Source: Bacteroidales bacterium (GTDB lineage: Bacteria > Bacteroidota > Bacteroidia > Bacteroidales > UBA932). Taken from it: DNA of 44,833 bases. The notes below the pieces were generated by a model. The model saw only the letters and a list, made by a program, of their open reading frames with translations. It ran no database searches and was not told the DNA's origin. The position numbers were made by a program, and so were the translations under genes. Where the stretch lies: NCBI GenBank assembly GCA_004554455.1, contig SFMG01000014.1, positions 1 through 44,833 of the forward strand, written 5' to 3'. The first letter of the stretch is position 1; each line of letters opens with the position of its first letter. Below, in pieces: positions 16,044 through 24,291 of this stretch.

Positions 16044-17218
16044 AGGAGCTGCGTCTCATAACACTTGTGGCGGCCCTGCTGCTTGCCCTTCCTCTCCAGG
16101 CCCAGAACACCAGGAGCCAGGAAGCGCGCAAGGCCCGTCTCGAAAAAGAGATAGCCCTGCTGGACAAGCAGCTGGGCGACAACGAATCCAGGAGCCGCAG
16201 CGCTCTGGGCAGCCTGACACTGGTGCAGAAGAAGGTGTCGATGAGACGCGAGCTGCTGAGCCGCAGCGAGGAGCAGGTGCGTTCATACGACCGTTCCATA
16301 AGTCTGAAAACCAAAGAGATAGCGGCATTGGAGGCGCGTCTGGACAGTCTGGAAGCCTACTACGCCCGCCTCGTATATGCCGTGTACAAGAACCGCGACG
16401 CCCGTGTGTGGTATATGTATATACTGGCCAGCGAAAACCTCGGCCAGGCGTGGCGGCGCTACTCATATTTCAGGGATATGTCCTCCTCGCTGAACGCACA
16501 GGCGCTTAAGATACGCGAGGAAAGGGAGAGACTGGAGGAGGAGAAGCTCGCCCTGCGCCGTCTGCGCAACGATGCGGATATAGTGCGTTCTCAGCACTCC
16601 CTGGCGGTGAAGGCACTGTCGCAGGAGGAGGAAGAGTCCCGCCGTCTGGTGGAGACGCTCAAGCGGGATCGCAAGCGTTACGAAAAAGAGCTCGCTGCCA
16701 AACGCAAAGAGGTTGAGGCCCTGAACCGGGAGATAGAGAGACTCATACGCGCAAACAGCGGAGGCAAGGGCACGGCCGGGAAAGCCAGGCCTGTGGATTA
16801 CACCCTCGCGGCCGAGTTCTCCAAGAACAAGGGCAAGCTCCCGTGGCCTGCGGACGGCACGGTGACCGATCATTTCGGTCAGCGCTTCCATCCGGTCTTC
16901 ACCACGGTAAAGCTGCCTTTCAACAACGGCATCAACATCGCTGTGGCTTCCGGAGCCGACGTGAAGGCGGTCTTTGACGGCGAGGTGCGCCAGATCGTGG
17001 TTATGCCGGGCTACAACAAATGCGTGCTCGTGCAGCACGGCAATTACTTCACATTCTACTGCAAACTTAAATATTGTTCGGTAAAGGCCGGAGACAAGGT
17101 CAAGACCGGGCAGAAGATAGGCTCGGTGGACACCATTGCAGGCCAGACCGAGCTGCATTTCCAGGTCTGGAAGGAACAGACTCCGCAGAATCCGGAGCAA
17201 TGGCTCAGACCGCGATAA
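16040..17218 (+). CDS. envC: EnvC-like murein hydrolase activator (degenerate LytM/M23 domain)
   Basis: A 392-residue periplasmic protein: signal peptide 1-22 (cut after LQAQ), a long coiled coil about 25-240, and a LytM domain about 265-390. The catalytic zinc ligands are gone. Where active M23 peptidases have HxGxD, this has N295-x-G-x-N299; where they have HxH, it has E371-x-H373; and the HL pair is KL. This is the pattern of EnvC, which does not cut peptidoglycan but opens the amidases at the division site under FtsEX control. FtsE, FtsX and amidase genes are not in the window. It overlaps the TPR gene by 4 nt and is followed by the SDR gene after 12 nt. Confidence 0.88.
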   Translation: MKELRLITLVAALLLALPLQAQNTRSQEARKARLEKEIALLDKQLGDNESRSRSALGSLTLVQKKVSMRRELLSRSEEQVRSYDRSISLKTKEIAALEARLDSLEAYYARLVYAVYKNRDARVWYMYILASENLGQAWRRYSYFRDMSSSLNAQALKIREERERLEEEKLALRRLRNDADIVRSQHSLAVKALSQEEEESRRLVETLKRDRKRYEKELAAKRKEVEALNREIERLIRANSGGKGTAGKARPVDYTLAAEFSKNKGKLPWPADGTVTDHFGQRFHPVFTTVKLPFNNGINIAVASGADVKAVFDGEVRQIVVMPGYNKCVLVQHGNYFTFYCKLKYCSVKAGDKVKTGQKIGSVDTIAGQTELHFQVWKEQTPQNPEQWLRPR

Positions 17219-17230
17219 CATATATCATCT

Positions 17231-18694
17231 ATGAAAAAAACAGTATTTTTGACCGGTGCCACAGGCAATATGGGCTGGCAGGGACTGCAGGAACTGCTCA
17301 AGAAGAGCGACCGCTTCCACATCCGCATCCTGGCCCGTCCAAGCAAGAAAAACAGGAAGAAACTCGCTCCCTATCTCGACAATCCCGATCTGAGCATAAT
17401 CTGGGGCGACCTGCTTGATCCCGAATCCATACGCAAGGGCGTAGCAGGGGCCGATTTCGTACTCCACGTCGGCGGTATGGTCAGCCCTGCGGCGGACTAT
17501 TTCCCGGAAAAGACCCTCCGCACGAACGTCGAATCGGCGCGCCTTATAGTGAACTCCATTCTCGAACAGGAGAATGCGGACGAGATAAGACTTGTATATA
17601 TAGGTTCTGTCGCGCAGTACGGCAGCCGTATGGGCGAGCTGCTCTGGGGCCGCTGCGGCGACCCTGTCAGGGCCAGCGTTTACGATATGTATTCGGTTTC
17701 GAAGTGCATGGCCGAGAAGATAATCTGCGATTCGGGCTTGAAACACTGGGTGTCGCTGCGCCAGAGCGGCATACTCTACGGAGGCATACTGAAGGCCGTG
17801 AATCCCACTGCTTTCCACGTTCCCGTGAGGGGCGGTCTGGAGTGGGCCACCATAGAGGATTCGGGCCGGCTTCTCGCCAATGTGGTCGAGGACGACGTTC
17901 CGGAGGAGTTCTGGAACCGTTTCTATAACATATCCAGCGGTCCGGAATACAGGATGACCAATTATGAGTTCGAGAGCCGTATGCTCGCGGCCCTGGGCCT
18001 CCCCGGCCCCGAAAAGGTCTTCAAGCCGGAATGGTTCGCCACCCGGAATTTCCACGGAATGTGGTACGAGGATGCCGACGAGCTCGAAAAATACCTCCAT
18101 TTCAGGGAGAACGTTCCGGTTGATGAGTATTTCGTCCGCCTGAAGAAGGGACTGCCCTGGTTCTACAGTCTCGCCTTCCTCGCTCCGGCCTGGGCCGTAC
18201 GCATGTTCATGAAGCCTTATGCCTTTGAGAAGGGCATGGGTACCCAGGACTGGGTAAAGAATGACCCGGGAAAGCTGGCTGCCTATTACGGCTCCCTCGA
18301 GGAGTACCGCAGCATACGCTCCTGGGCCCAGATGCGTCCGGGCTATGTGGAGAAAGACCTTGCCAAGGCCAGCGCCGACGGAGAGGCCCTTGTGCTGGAC
18401 CACGGCTATGACGAATCCGTGGACATACACTGTCTCGACACGGCTGCCCTGGAGGCTGCCGCAGCCTTCCGCGGAGGCCGTTTCCTGGGACCTTCCGACC
18501 CTGCCACGGCAGGTGAGAGCGGAGCCTGGACTCCGGGTGCCCTCTTCGAGTGGGAGTGTGAGCACGGCCACCGTTTCAGCTCCTCCCTCGAATATGTCCT
18601 GCTCGGCGGAGGCTGGTGTCCTGAGTGCGGCTATCTTGTGGAAGAGCCGTATAAGCCGGGAGCGAACCGTTTCCTTGCCCAGATACTCAGATGA
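17231..18694 (+). CDS. Extended SDR (NAD-dependent epimerase-like) with C-terminal Cys/His ribbon
   Basis: A 487-residue protein. The N-terminal 330 residues are an extended short-chain dehydrogenase: nucleotide-binding GATGNMG at 9-15, DLLDPESI acidic turn, and active-site Y154-x3-K158 (YSVSK). The substrate is unknown; the fold covers nucleotide-sugar epimerases, dehydratases and sterol/flavonol reductases. The last 50 residues carry C443-x3-H447 and C463-x2-C466, a probable zinc ribbon that standard SDRs do not have. The region between (about 330-430) has no recognised motif. It overlaps the next gene by 4 nt (ATGA). No signal peptide, so it acts in the cytosol. Confidence 0.82.
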   Translation: MKKTVFLTGATGNMGWQGLQELLKKSDRFHIRILARPSKKNRKKLAPYLDNPDLSIIWGDLLDPESIRKGVAGADFVLHVGGMVSPAADYFPEKTLRTNVESARLIVNSILEQENADEIRLVYIGSVAQYGSRMGELLWGRCGDPVRASVYDMYSVSKCMAEKIICDSGLKHWVSLRQSGILYGGILKAVNPTAFHVPVRGGLEWATIEDSGRLLANVVEDDVPEEFWNRFYNISSGPEYRMTNYEFESRMLAALGLPGPEKVFKPEWFATRNFHGMWYEDADELEKYLHFRENVPVDEYFVRLKKGLPWFYSLAFLAPAWAVRMFMKPYAFEKGMGTQDWVKNDPGKLAAYYGSLEEYRSIRSWAQMRPGYVEKDLAKASADGEALVLDHGYDESVDIHCLDTAALEAAAAFRGGRFLGPSDPATAGESGAWTPGALFEWECEHGHRFSSSLEYVLLGGGWCPECGYLVEEPYKPGANRFLAQILR

Positions 18695-19869
18695 GAGGCC
18701 CCGTAACAGCTGCGAAAGCCTTCGCGCTGACCCTCGTCCCGGCCCTGCTTCTGCTTTGCACCCCGGCCGGGGCGCAGTTGCGTTTCGACTACGACCTCGC
18801 CTCTTCTATGCGTTTCGACAATCGCGAGAACGCCTCTTCGGGGGATATGTTCACGCCGTCTATGACCATTTTCGCTTTCCGCCTCAGTCCGGAAATAGGC
18901 ATACGCGCCGTTACAGGCGATGCTGCGAATGGATATGGCTTCCGGGGAGAGGCCATCCACCGCGTGATGCTGGGCGCCGACGTGACGGCCGATTTCGGCT
19001 CGGGCCGCAAGGCCGCCGATATGCTGGGTGAACTCACCCTTTACTATTCGCTTCAGAAGCAGCTCAGCGAAAAGTGCTCGATGGAGATGACTGCCGGAGT
19101 CTTTTCCCGCAACAAGAGCCGGGCCGGCTACAGCGAGGCCTTCCTCAGCGACTCCTTGCGTTTTTACGATCCCAATATCGAGGGCCTTCTGCTGCGCTTC
19201 GACCGTCCCCGTTCCAGCTATGAACTCGGCGTGGACTGGCTCGGACAGATAGGCAAGGGCCGCCGCGAACGTTTTATGATCTTCACCGCCGGAAGCGCCG
19301 AACCGTGGCCTTGGCTCCGTATGGGATATTCGGGCTATATGTACCATTATGCCAACAGTCTGGAGGTCAGGGGAGTCGTGGACAATGTGCTCATTAGTCC
19401 GTGGATAGAGTTCGACCTCGCGCCTTTTGTTCCTCTTGACAGGCTCTCGTTCTCTTTTGCCTACCTTCAGTCTTTCCAGAGGGACAGGATAAACGTGGGC
19501 CGTTACCAGTGCCCGCAGGGAGGGGAGTTCACCTTCGAGCTCAGGAAGTGGAATCTCAGTCTGAGGAACACCTTGTATTATGGCCGGGACCTGATGCCTC
19601 TGTATGACAGTTTTGATGCGGGTGGCTTCAAGTACGGCAGCGGACTCTATATGGGCGATCCTTACTACCGCGTGCGTCCGGCCGGAGCCGCGATCGATGT
19701 CCCGGCCCTGTATGAGCGCATAGACATATTCTGGGAACCGCGCATAGCTCCGGGACTGTATATGAAAATAGCGGCCCGCTTCAATTTCAACGGACGGTAC
19801 AGCGGAGGAAGCCAGATCGTGGCCCTGCGCTTCGACCTGCAGGAACTCCTGTCGAAAAAACGGAGATGA
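18691..19869 (+). CDS. Outer-membrane beta-barrel protein, unknown function
   Basis: A 392-residue exported protein. Residues 1-28 form a signal peptide (Leu-rich, cut near PAGAQ). The mature part is made of alternating polar and aromatic/aliphatic residues typical of a barrel of about 14-16 strands, for example RLSFSFAYLQSF and LYMKIAARFNFNG, with aromatic residues at strand ends. It may form a pore or receptor. I do not recognise the family. Its start overlaps the SDR stop by 4 nt. The last codons overlap a strong bidirectional hairpin that seems to terminate the convergent mdh transcript. Confidence 0.75.
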   Translation: MRGPVTAAKAFALTLVPALLLLCTPAGAQLRFDYDLASSMRFDNRENASSGDMFTPSMTIFAFRLSPEIGIRAVTGDAANGYGFRGEAIHRVMLGADVTADFGSGRKAADMLGELTLYYSLQKQLSEKCSMEMTAGVFSRNKSRAGYSEAFLSDSLRFYDPNIEGLLLRFDRPRSSYELGVDWLGQIGKGRRERFMIFTAGSAEPWPWLRMGYSGYMYHYANSLEVRGVVDNVLISPWIEFDLAPFVPLDRLSFSFAYLQSFQRDRINVGRYQCPQGGEFTFELRKWNLSLRNTLYYGRDLMPLYDSFDAGGFKYGSGLYMGDPYYRVRPAGAAIDVPALYERIDIFWEPRIAPGLYMKIAARFNFNGRYSGGSQIVALRFDLQELLSKKRR

Positions 19870-19888
19870 CCTGTCAGGGTCACCTCCG
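19855..19888 (-). terminator. Terminator of mdh lying inside the 3' end of the barrel gene
   Basis: CGGAG-A-TGACC pairs with GGTCA-C-CTCCG (19861-19871 with 19878-19888, one internal mismatch). Read on the minus strand it is followed by six T (19855-19860), an intrinsic terminator for mdh. The stop codon of the plus-strand gene (19867-19869) is part of the stem. Confidence 0.82.
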
Positions 19889-19898
19889 CTTATCGTAA

Positions 19899-19919
19899 CG
19901 TCCCCGATGCCCGGGGACG
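19899..19919 (+). terminator. GC-rich hairpin after the barrel gene
   Basis: CGTCCCCG at 19899-19906 pairs with CGGGGACG at 19912-19919 around a 5-nt loop. The following T-run is short (GTCTTTC), so it is a moderate terminator for the TPR-EnvC-SDR-barrel transcript. Confidence 0.6.
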
Positions 19920-19936
19920 GTCTTTCAGTGAAAATC

Positions 19937-20923
19937 CTAGAGATTAGGGTTGAGGCTCTTCCACTCTGATACAGGCGGAACTATGCCCAGATCGATGATT
20001 TCCTGACGCATCTTGCAGAGATGCTCGTAGGAAGCCTGGAGAGCTGCGAGCTCTTCCTCGGTGCCCTTAGGCTGAACGAAGTGAACGCCGCTCTTGTCGA
20101 TGGTGGTAGGCATTGCCATAAAGACGTTCTTGAACTGCTCGCAGTTTACGTAAGTGCCTGCAGGGAGGGTGAACGGTGCGCCGCCCATTGCAGCTTCGAT
20201 CATTTTCACGGAGCAGTAGGCAGGGCTCTGGAACGAAGAACGGCCACGGAGCTTGATGATTGCGGAACCGCCCTGGATGGTGTTCTGCTTGATCTCTGCC
20301 ATTCTCTCTGCGGAGAGACCCATTTCGGAAAGAGGTTTGCCGTCAACCTTCACCTGGGAAGCGAAGACTGCCATCTGCTCGCCGTGTCCACCGTAGGTGT
20401 GGGCTCCGGTAACTGAGCTCTGAGGTACGCCGAATTCCTTTGCAAGGTTGCTCTGGAGACGGGTGGAGTCGAGGGCTGCGAGGGAGGTGAGCTGCTCAGG
20501 CTTCAGTCCGGAGTGGATGAGTGCGGTGAGAGCGGTCACGTCTGCAGGGTTGAAGATAACCACCACGTGCTTTACGTCTGGGCAATATTCCTTGATGTAG
20601 TCGCCGAACTGGGCTGCGATCTGGCAGTTGCCCTTGAGCAGGTCCTCGCGGGTCATGCCATCCTTGCGTGGAGCGCCGCCTGAGGAGATGATGTACTTGG
20701 CACCGGTGAAGGCGGTTGCAGGATCGGTGGTCCAGCTGATGTTTGCGCCTTCGAATCCGCAGTGATACATCTCTTCAGCTACGCCGTGAACACCCGGTTC
20801 GAAGATGTCGTAAAGACAGATGTTAGGGGTGAGGCCGAGCATAAGGGCGGTCTGAGCCATGTTGGAGCCGATCATTCCGCCGGCGCCTACGATAACGAGT
20901 TTCTCGTCAGTTAAATACTTCAT
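19937..20923 (-). CDS. mdh: Malate dehydrogenase
   Basis: A 328-residue NAD-dependent malate dehydrogenase of the LDH/MDH family, which interconverts malate and oxaloacetate in the cytosol; in Bacteroidales it serves the reductive branch from PEP to succinate. Visible motifs are the NAD-binding GAGGMIG (13-19), substrate Arg86 and Arg92 in GGAPRKDGMTRED, N125, the D152/R155 pair in LDSTRLQ, and catalytic His180 in TYGGHGEQ. Codon use is strongly biased (almost all Ile codons are ATC), pointing to high expression. It is a single-gene unit: a -7 box at 20995, a 5' UTR of about 65 nt with a small hairpin, and a terminator at 19855-19888. Confidence 0.95.
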   Translation of the reverse strand: MKYLTDEKLVIVGAGGMIGSNMAQTALMLGLTPNICLYDIFEPGVHGVAEEMYHCGFEGANISWTTDPATAFTGAKYIISSGGAPRKDGMTREDLLKGNCQIAAQFGDYIKEYCPDVKHVVVIFNPADVTALTALIHSGLKPEQLTSLAALDSTRLQSNLAKEFGVPQSSVTGAHTYGGHGEQMAVFASQVKVDGKPLSEMGLSAERMAEIKQNTIQGGSAIIKLRGRSSFQSPAYCSVKMIEAAMGGAPFTLPAGTYVNCEQFKNVFMAMPTTIDKSGVHFVQPKGTEEELAALQASYEHLCKMRQEIIDLGIVPPVSEWKSLNPNL

Positions 20924-20994
20924 TTTCTTGTATCTGTTAAAAAATTCAATACTCTTCCGGACTGCCTTCCGGCAGGGTCCTTTTCAAAACACGA

Positions 20995-21002
20995 CAAAGA
21001 TA
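20995..21002 (-). promoter_or_regulatory. -7 box TATCTTTG for mdh
   Basis: Minus-strand match to TAnnTTTG, 71 nt upstream of the mdh ATG. The predicted 5' UTR includes the hairpin CTGCC-TTCC-GGCAG near 20962-20975. Confidence 0.65.
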
Positions 21003-21034
21003 GCAAATTTGATGGAATGGAATTAAAATATTCT

Positions 21035-21042
21035 TATATTTG
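21035..21042 (+). promoter_or_regulatory. -7 box TATATTTG for the structured transcript
   Basis: Exact TAnnTTTG match, 175 nt before the phosphopantetheinyl transferase ATG. A TTTG at 21008-21011 may serve as -33, though the spacing of 23 nt is slightly long. Transcription would start near 21049. Confidence 0.65.
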
Positions 21043-21048
21043 CCGCTG

Positions 21049-21195
21049 AATTAGCAAATTGATAGAAGTGGAACCTCCCAGTCCAATAATTCTTGCAGCT
21101 GCGACGGATCAGAAATCTGACGACCCGTTGTCGTGCCCACGCAGTCAGACGGATGAATTTGTGACGGCTCTCCCGGCGGAGAGGCGGTTCTTTTG
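21049..21195 (+). ncRNA. Candidate structured RNA: 6S-like RNA or 5' leader of the PPTase gene
   Basis: The sequence folds as one long nested rod: outer stem GAACC (21071-21075) with GGTTC (21186-21190), then CTGCG/CGCAG (21099-21103 with 21140-21144), ACGG/CCGT (21104-21107 with 21125-21128) and an apical TCAG/CTGA hairpin (21109-21120). Between the outer and apical stems is a large bubble, and its 3' strand holds its own hairpin CTCTCC/GGAGAG (21168-21183). A closed rod with a central bubble containing a small 3' hairpin is the layout of 6S RNA. The last hairpin followed by TTCTTTT could instead be an attenuator for the gene starting at 21217. No long ORF crosses the region. Ends are estimates. 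Confidence 0.45.
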
Positions 21196-21216
21196 TTGTA
21201 CATTATAATTTCCTAT

Positions 21217-21858
21217 ATGGGCCTATATTTAAGAAAGAAACTCGAAAACAAAGCTGAAATTTCGGTCTGGCAGATAACCGAGACCGAGCAGGAACTCATC
21301 GACATGTGCTCCGTCCCTACCGACGAGATGGAGGAAATATCGCTCATACGCAGCGAATCGCTCCGCAAGCAGAAACTTGCGGTGCGCGCCCTGCTCAACG
21401 AGGTTTTCGAGGAGAAGGTGTATCTGAGTCACCACGACAACGGCAAGCCTTATCTTGAGAATTGCGTCACCAACATAAGCATCACCCACACCGAGAAGTA
21501 CGTCGCCATAATCACCCACGACGAGGATGATCTCGGCATAGACATAGAATCCCTCGACAGGGATTTCTCCGCCGTGGAGAAGAAGGCGCTCTCCGAAGAC
21601 GAGATAGACGACCTGGATGACGACAAGGAGGAGAAGAACGAACAGCTTGCGATCTACTGGTGCGCGAAGGAGGCCATATACAAGAGAATGTCGATCAACC
21701 GCGTCGATTTCGCCGAGCAGATAGAAGTCGAGAAGTTCAACCTCCGCGACGAGGGCGAACTGGAGGCCACCTTCATCCACAAGGACGAACACGAGGAGGA
21801 GTTTGAACTGGGTTATATGACCTTCGACCGCCACGTCCTGGTGTGGATAGCCGAGTGA
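21217..21858 (+). CDS. 4'-phosphopantetheinyl transferase superfamily protein
   Basis: A 213-residue enzyme of the Sfp/AcpT-type fold that moves the phosphopantetheine arm of CoA to a Ser of carrier proteins. The two metal/CoA motifs are present: GIDIE at 107-111 (Asp109, Glu111) and W148-C-A-K151-E152-A153. Carrier target (fatty acid, polyketide or other) is not visible from context. A TTG at 21193 would extend the frame by 8 residues, but the ATG at 21217 is the better start. The middle is unusually acidic (DDLDDDKEEK near 131-140). A long structured leader or small RNA precedes it and a perfect 13-bp terminator follows. Confidence 0.87.
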   Translation: MGLYLRKKLENKAEISVWQITETEQELIDMCSVPTDEMEEISLIRSESLRKQKLAVRALLNEVFEEKVYLSHHDNGKPYLENCVTNISITHTEKYVAIITHDEDDLGIDIESLDRDFSAVEKKALSEDEIDDLDDDKEEKNEQLAIYWCAKEAIYKRMSINRVDFAEQIEVEKFNLRDEGELEATFIHKDEHEEEFELGYMTFDRHVLVWIAE

Positions 21859-21917
21859 AACAGAAATGTTATCAGTTCTGTAGCAATTTTGTAAAATTCT
21901 AAATTAAAATACCACGT

Positions 21918-21957
21918 AATAGCCTGTTAATCAAAAAGTTAACAGGCTATTTATTTT
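21918..21957 (+). terminator. Terminator after the phosphopantetheinyl transferase gene
   Basis: Perfect 13-bp stem AATAGCCTGTTAA (21918-21930) with TTAACAGGCTATT (21939-21951), 8-nt loop, then a T-rich tail. Confidence 0.9.
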
Positions 21958-22009
21958 GTTGTTAATAACTTTTTCCCGGACTTTGTGCAAAACAAAGAAG
22001 CATTTAGCA

Positions 22010-22017
22010 TATCTTTG
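22010..22017 (+). promoter_or_regulatory. -7 box TATCTTTG for nrdDG
   Basis: Match to TAnnTTTG. The 5' UTR of about 54 nt holds a hairpin GCGCC/GGCGC (about 22026-22042). The 219-nt gap from 21859 to 22077 otherwise holds only the terminator at 21918. Confidence 0.65.
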
Positions 22018-22077
22018 TAACCGTTGCGCCCCCTGAAGGCGCGGACATTTTTTTCGTGAATTAAAATCGGACTCGTT

Positions 22078-24285
22078 ATGGTAAGCCAGGTGTTAAAGAG
22101 AGACGGAAGGACCGTCGATTTCAATAATCGCAAGATAATCGATGCGATACTCAAAGCAATGGAAGCGGACGGAGGCAGCGGGGATATAGTTCTCGCGGCT
22201 GAAATCGCCGACAAGATTTCCAAGAATGAAAAGACCTGCCTTGGCGTCGAGGACATCCAGGACCTCGTGGAGATGGAGCTTATGAAGAGCCCGCGCAAGG
22301 AGGTCGCCAAGAGATATATAGCTTACCGCAACAAACGCAACCTTGCCAGAAAGGCCAAGTCCCGCGAAATCTTCAAGGAGATCATAGAGGCCCAGTCCAC
22401 CGACATCACCAGGGAGAACGCCAATATGAATGCCGACACCCCTGCCGGCATGATGATGAAGTTCGCGTCCGAGTCCACCAAGGCTTTCGTGGACGAGTGC
22501 CTGCTGTCCGAGGACGTTCGCGAGGCCGTGAAGAACGGATATATCCACATCCACGACAAGGATTACTACCCTACCAAGTCCCTCACCTGCATCCAGCACC
22601 CTCTCGACAAGATACTCGAGAACGGCTTCTTCGCCGGCCACGGCGAGTCCCGTCCGGCCAAGAGGATAGAGACCGCCAGCATACTCGGCTGCATCTCTAT
22701 GGAGACCGTGCAGAACGAGATGCACGGAGGCCAGGCCATCCCGGCTTTCGACTTCTATATGGCGCCTTTCGTAAGGAGGACCTTCATAGAGGAGCTCGAC
22801 AAGATAGGAGATCTCAACGGTGAGGACTACAGCCGTCTGCACAACATGGAGATAGACGATTACATCAAGCGTCCGCTCAGCGGCGTCATGGGTGACGAGA
22901 GGGTGATACAGCACGCTGTCAATGAGACCGTTCAGAGGGTTCACCAGTCGATGGAGGCTTTCGTGCACAATATGAACTCCATACACTCCCGTGGCGGCAA
23001 CCAGGTGGTGTTCAGCTCCATCAACTACGGTACTGACACCTCCGCCGAGGGCCGCTGCGTGATACGCGAGCTGCTCAACACTACCTATGAGGGTGTGGGC
23101 AACGGCAGCACTGCCATATTCCCTATACAGATATGGAAGAAGAAGAGGGGCGTCAGCTATCTTCCGGAGGACCGCAACTACGACCTCTACAAGTTTGCCT
23201 GCAAGGTGAGCGCGCGCCGTTTCTTCCCTAACTTCATAAACCTGGACGCCTCGTTCAACTTCAACGAGAAGTGGGATCCTGCAGATCCTAAGCGCTACAA
23301 CTGGGAGTGCGCGACCATGGGTTGCCGTACCCGCGTTTTCGAGAACCGCTTCGGACCGAAGACTTCCATCGCCCGCGGCAATCTCAGCTTCACCACCATC
23401 AACATCGTGCGCATTGCCATCGAGTGTATGGGCATAGAGAATGCCGAGGACAGGATACAGGCCTTCTTCCACAAGCTCGACTCCGTGCTCGACATCGCCG
23501 CCAAGCAGCTCTGCGAGCGTTTCGACTTCCAGAAGACCGCTCTCAAGAAGCAGTTCCCTCTGCTTATGGGCGCCCTCTGGATGGGCAGCGAGAACCTTAA
23601 GGACAATGACACCATCGAGAGCGTCATCAACCAGGGCACCCTCGGAATCGGCTTCATAGGCCTGGCCGAGTGTCTGATAGCCCTTGTGGGCAAGCATCAC
23701 GGCGAGAGTGAGGAAGCCCAGGAGCTCGGTCTGCGCATCGTGACCTATATGCGCGACAAGGCCAACGAGTATTCCGAGAGGTTCAAGCACAATTTCAGCG
23801 TGCTCGCCACTCCTGCCGAGGGCCTTTCCGGCCGCTTCACCAAGATGGACCGCAAGAAGTTCGGCGTAATCCCGGGCATCACCGACAAGGAGTACTACAC
23901 CAACTCCAACCACGTGCCTGTATATTACCACTGCTCTCCTAAGCACAAGGCCGAGATCGAGGGCCCATACCACGACCTCACCCGCGGCGGTCACATCTTC
24001 TACGTGGAAATCGACGGCGACGCCACCCACAACCCAGAGGCAATTATGGCAATTGTGGATCTTATGGACAAGTACAATATCGGCTACGCATCCGTCAACC
24101 ACAACCGCAACCGCTGCCTCGACTGCGGCTTCGAGAATGCCGACGCCAATCTCGATACCTGTCCTCACTGCGGCAGCCACAACATCGACAAGCTCCAGCG
24201 CATCACCGGCTACCTTGTAGGTACCACCAGCCGCTGGAATGCCGCCAAGCTGGCTGAGCTCAACGATCGTATCGTTCACAAGTAG
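22078..24285 (+). CDS. nrdD: Anaerobic (class III) ribonucleoside-triphosphate reductase
   Basis: A 735-residue glycyl-radical enzyme that reduces ribonucleoside triphosphates to deoxy forms without oxygen. An ATP-cone regulatory domain covers about 3-92 (VLKRDGRTVDFNNRKI). The catalytic barrel follows. Near the C-terminus a zinc site C680-x2-C683...C695-x2-C698 precedes the glycyl-radical loop RITGY with Gly711. Length and order are standard. nrdG follows after 6 nt, so the activase is made from the same mRNA. The presence of this pair fits an anaerobic lifestyle. A leader hairpin at about 22026-22042 may affect expression. Confidence 0.97.
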   Translation: MVSQVLKRDGRTVDFNNRKIIDAILKAMEADGGSGDIVLAAEIADKISKNEKTCLGVEDIQDLVEMELMKSPRKEVAKRYIAYRNKRNLARKAKSREIFKEIIEAQSTDITRENANMNADTPAGMMMKFASESTKAFVDECLLSEDVREAVKNGYIHIHDKDYYPTKSLTCIQHPLDKILENGFFAGHGESRPAKRIETASILGCISMETVQNEMHGGQAIPAFDFYMAPFVRRTFIEELDKIGDLNGEDYSRLHNMEIDDYIKRPLSGVMGDERVIQHAVNETVQRVHQSMEAFVHNMNSIHSRGGNQVVFSSINYGTDTSAEGRCVIRELLNTTYEGVGNGSTAIFPIQIWKKKRGVSYLPEDRNYDLYKFACKVSARRFFPNFINLDASFNFNEKWDPADPKRYNWECATMGCRTRVFENRFGPKTSIARGNLSFTTINIVRIAIECMGIENAEDRIQAFFHKLDSVLDIAAKQLCERFDFQKTALKKQFPLLMGALWMGSENLKDNDTIESVINQGTLGIGFIGLAECLIALVGKHHGESEEAQELGLRIVTYMRDKANEYSERFKHNFSVLATPAEGLSGRFTKMDRKKFGVIPGITDKEYYTNSNHVPVYYHCSPKHKAEIEGPYHDLTRGGHIFYVEIDGDATHNPEAIMAIVDLMDKYNIGYASVNHNRNRCLDCGFENADANLDTCPHCGSHNIDKLQRITGYLVGTTSRWNAAKLAELNDRIVHK

Positions 24286-24291
24286 CAGAAT

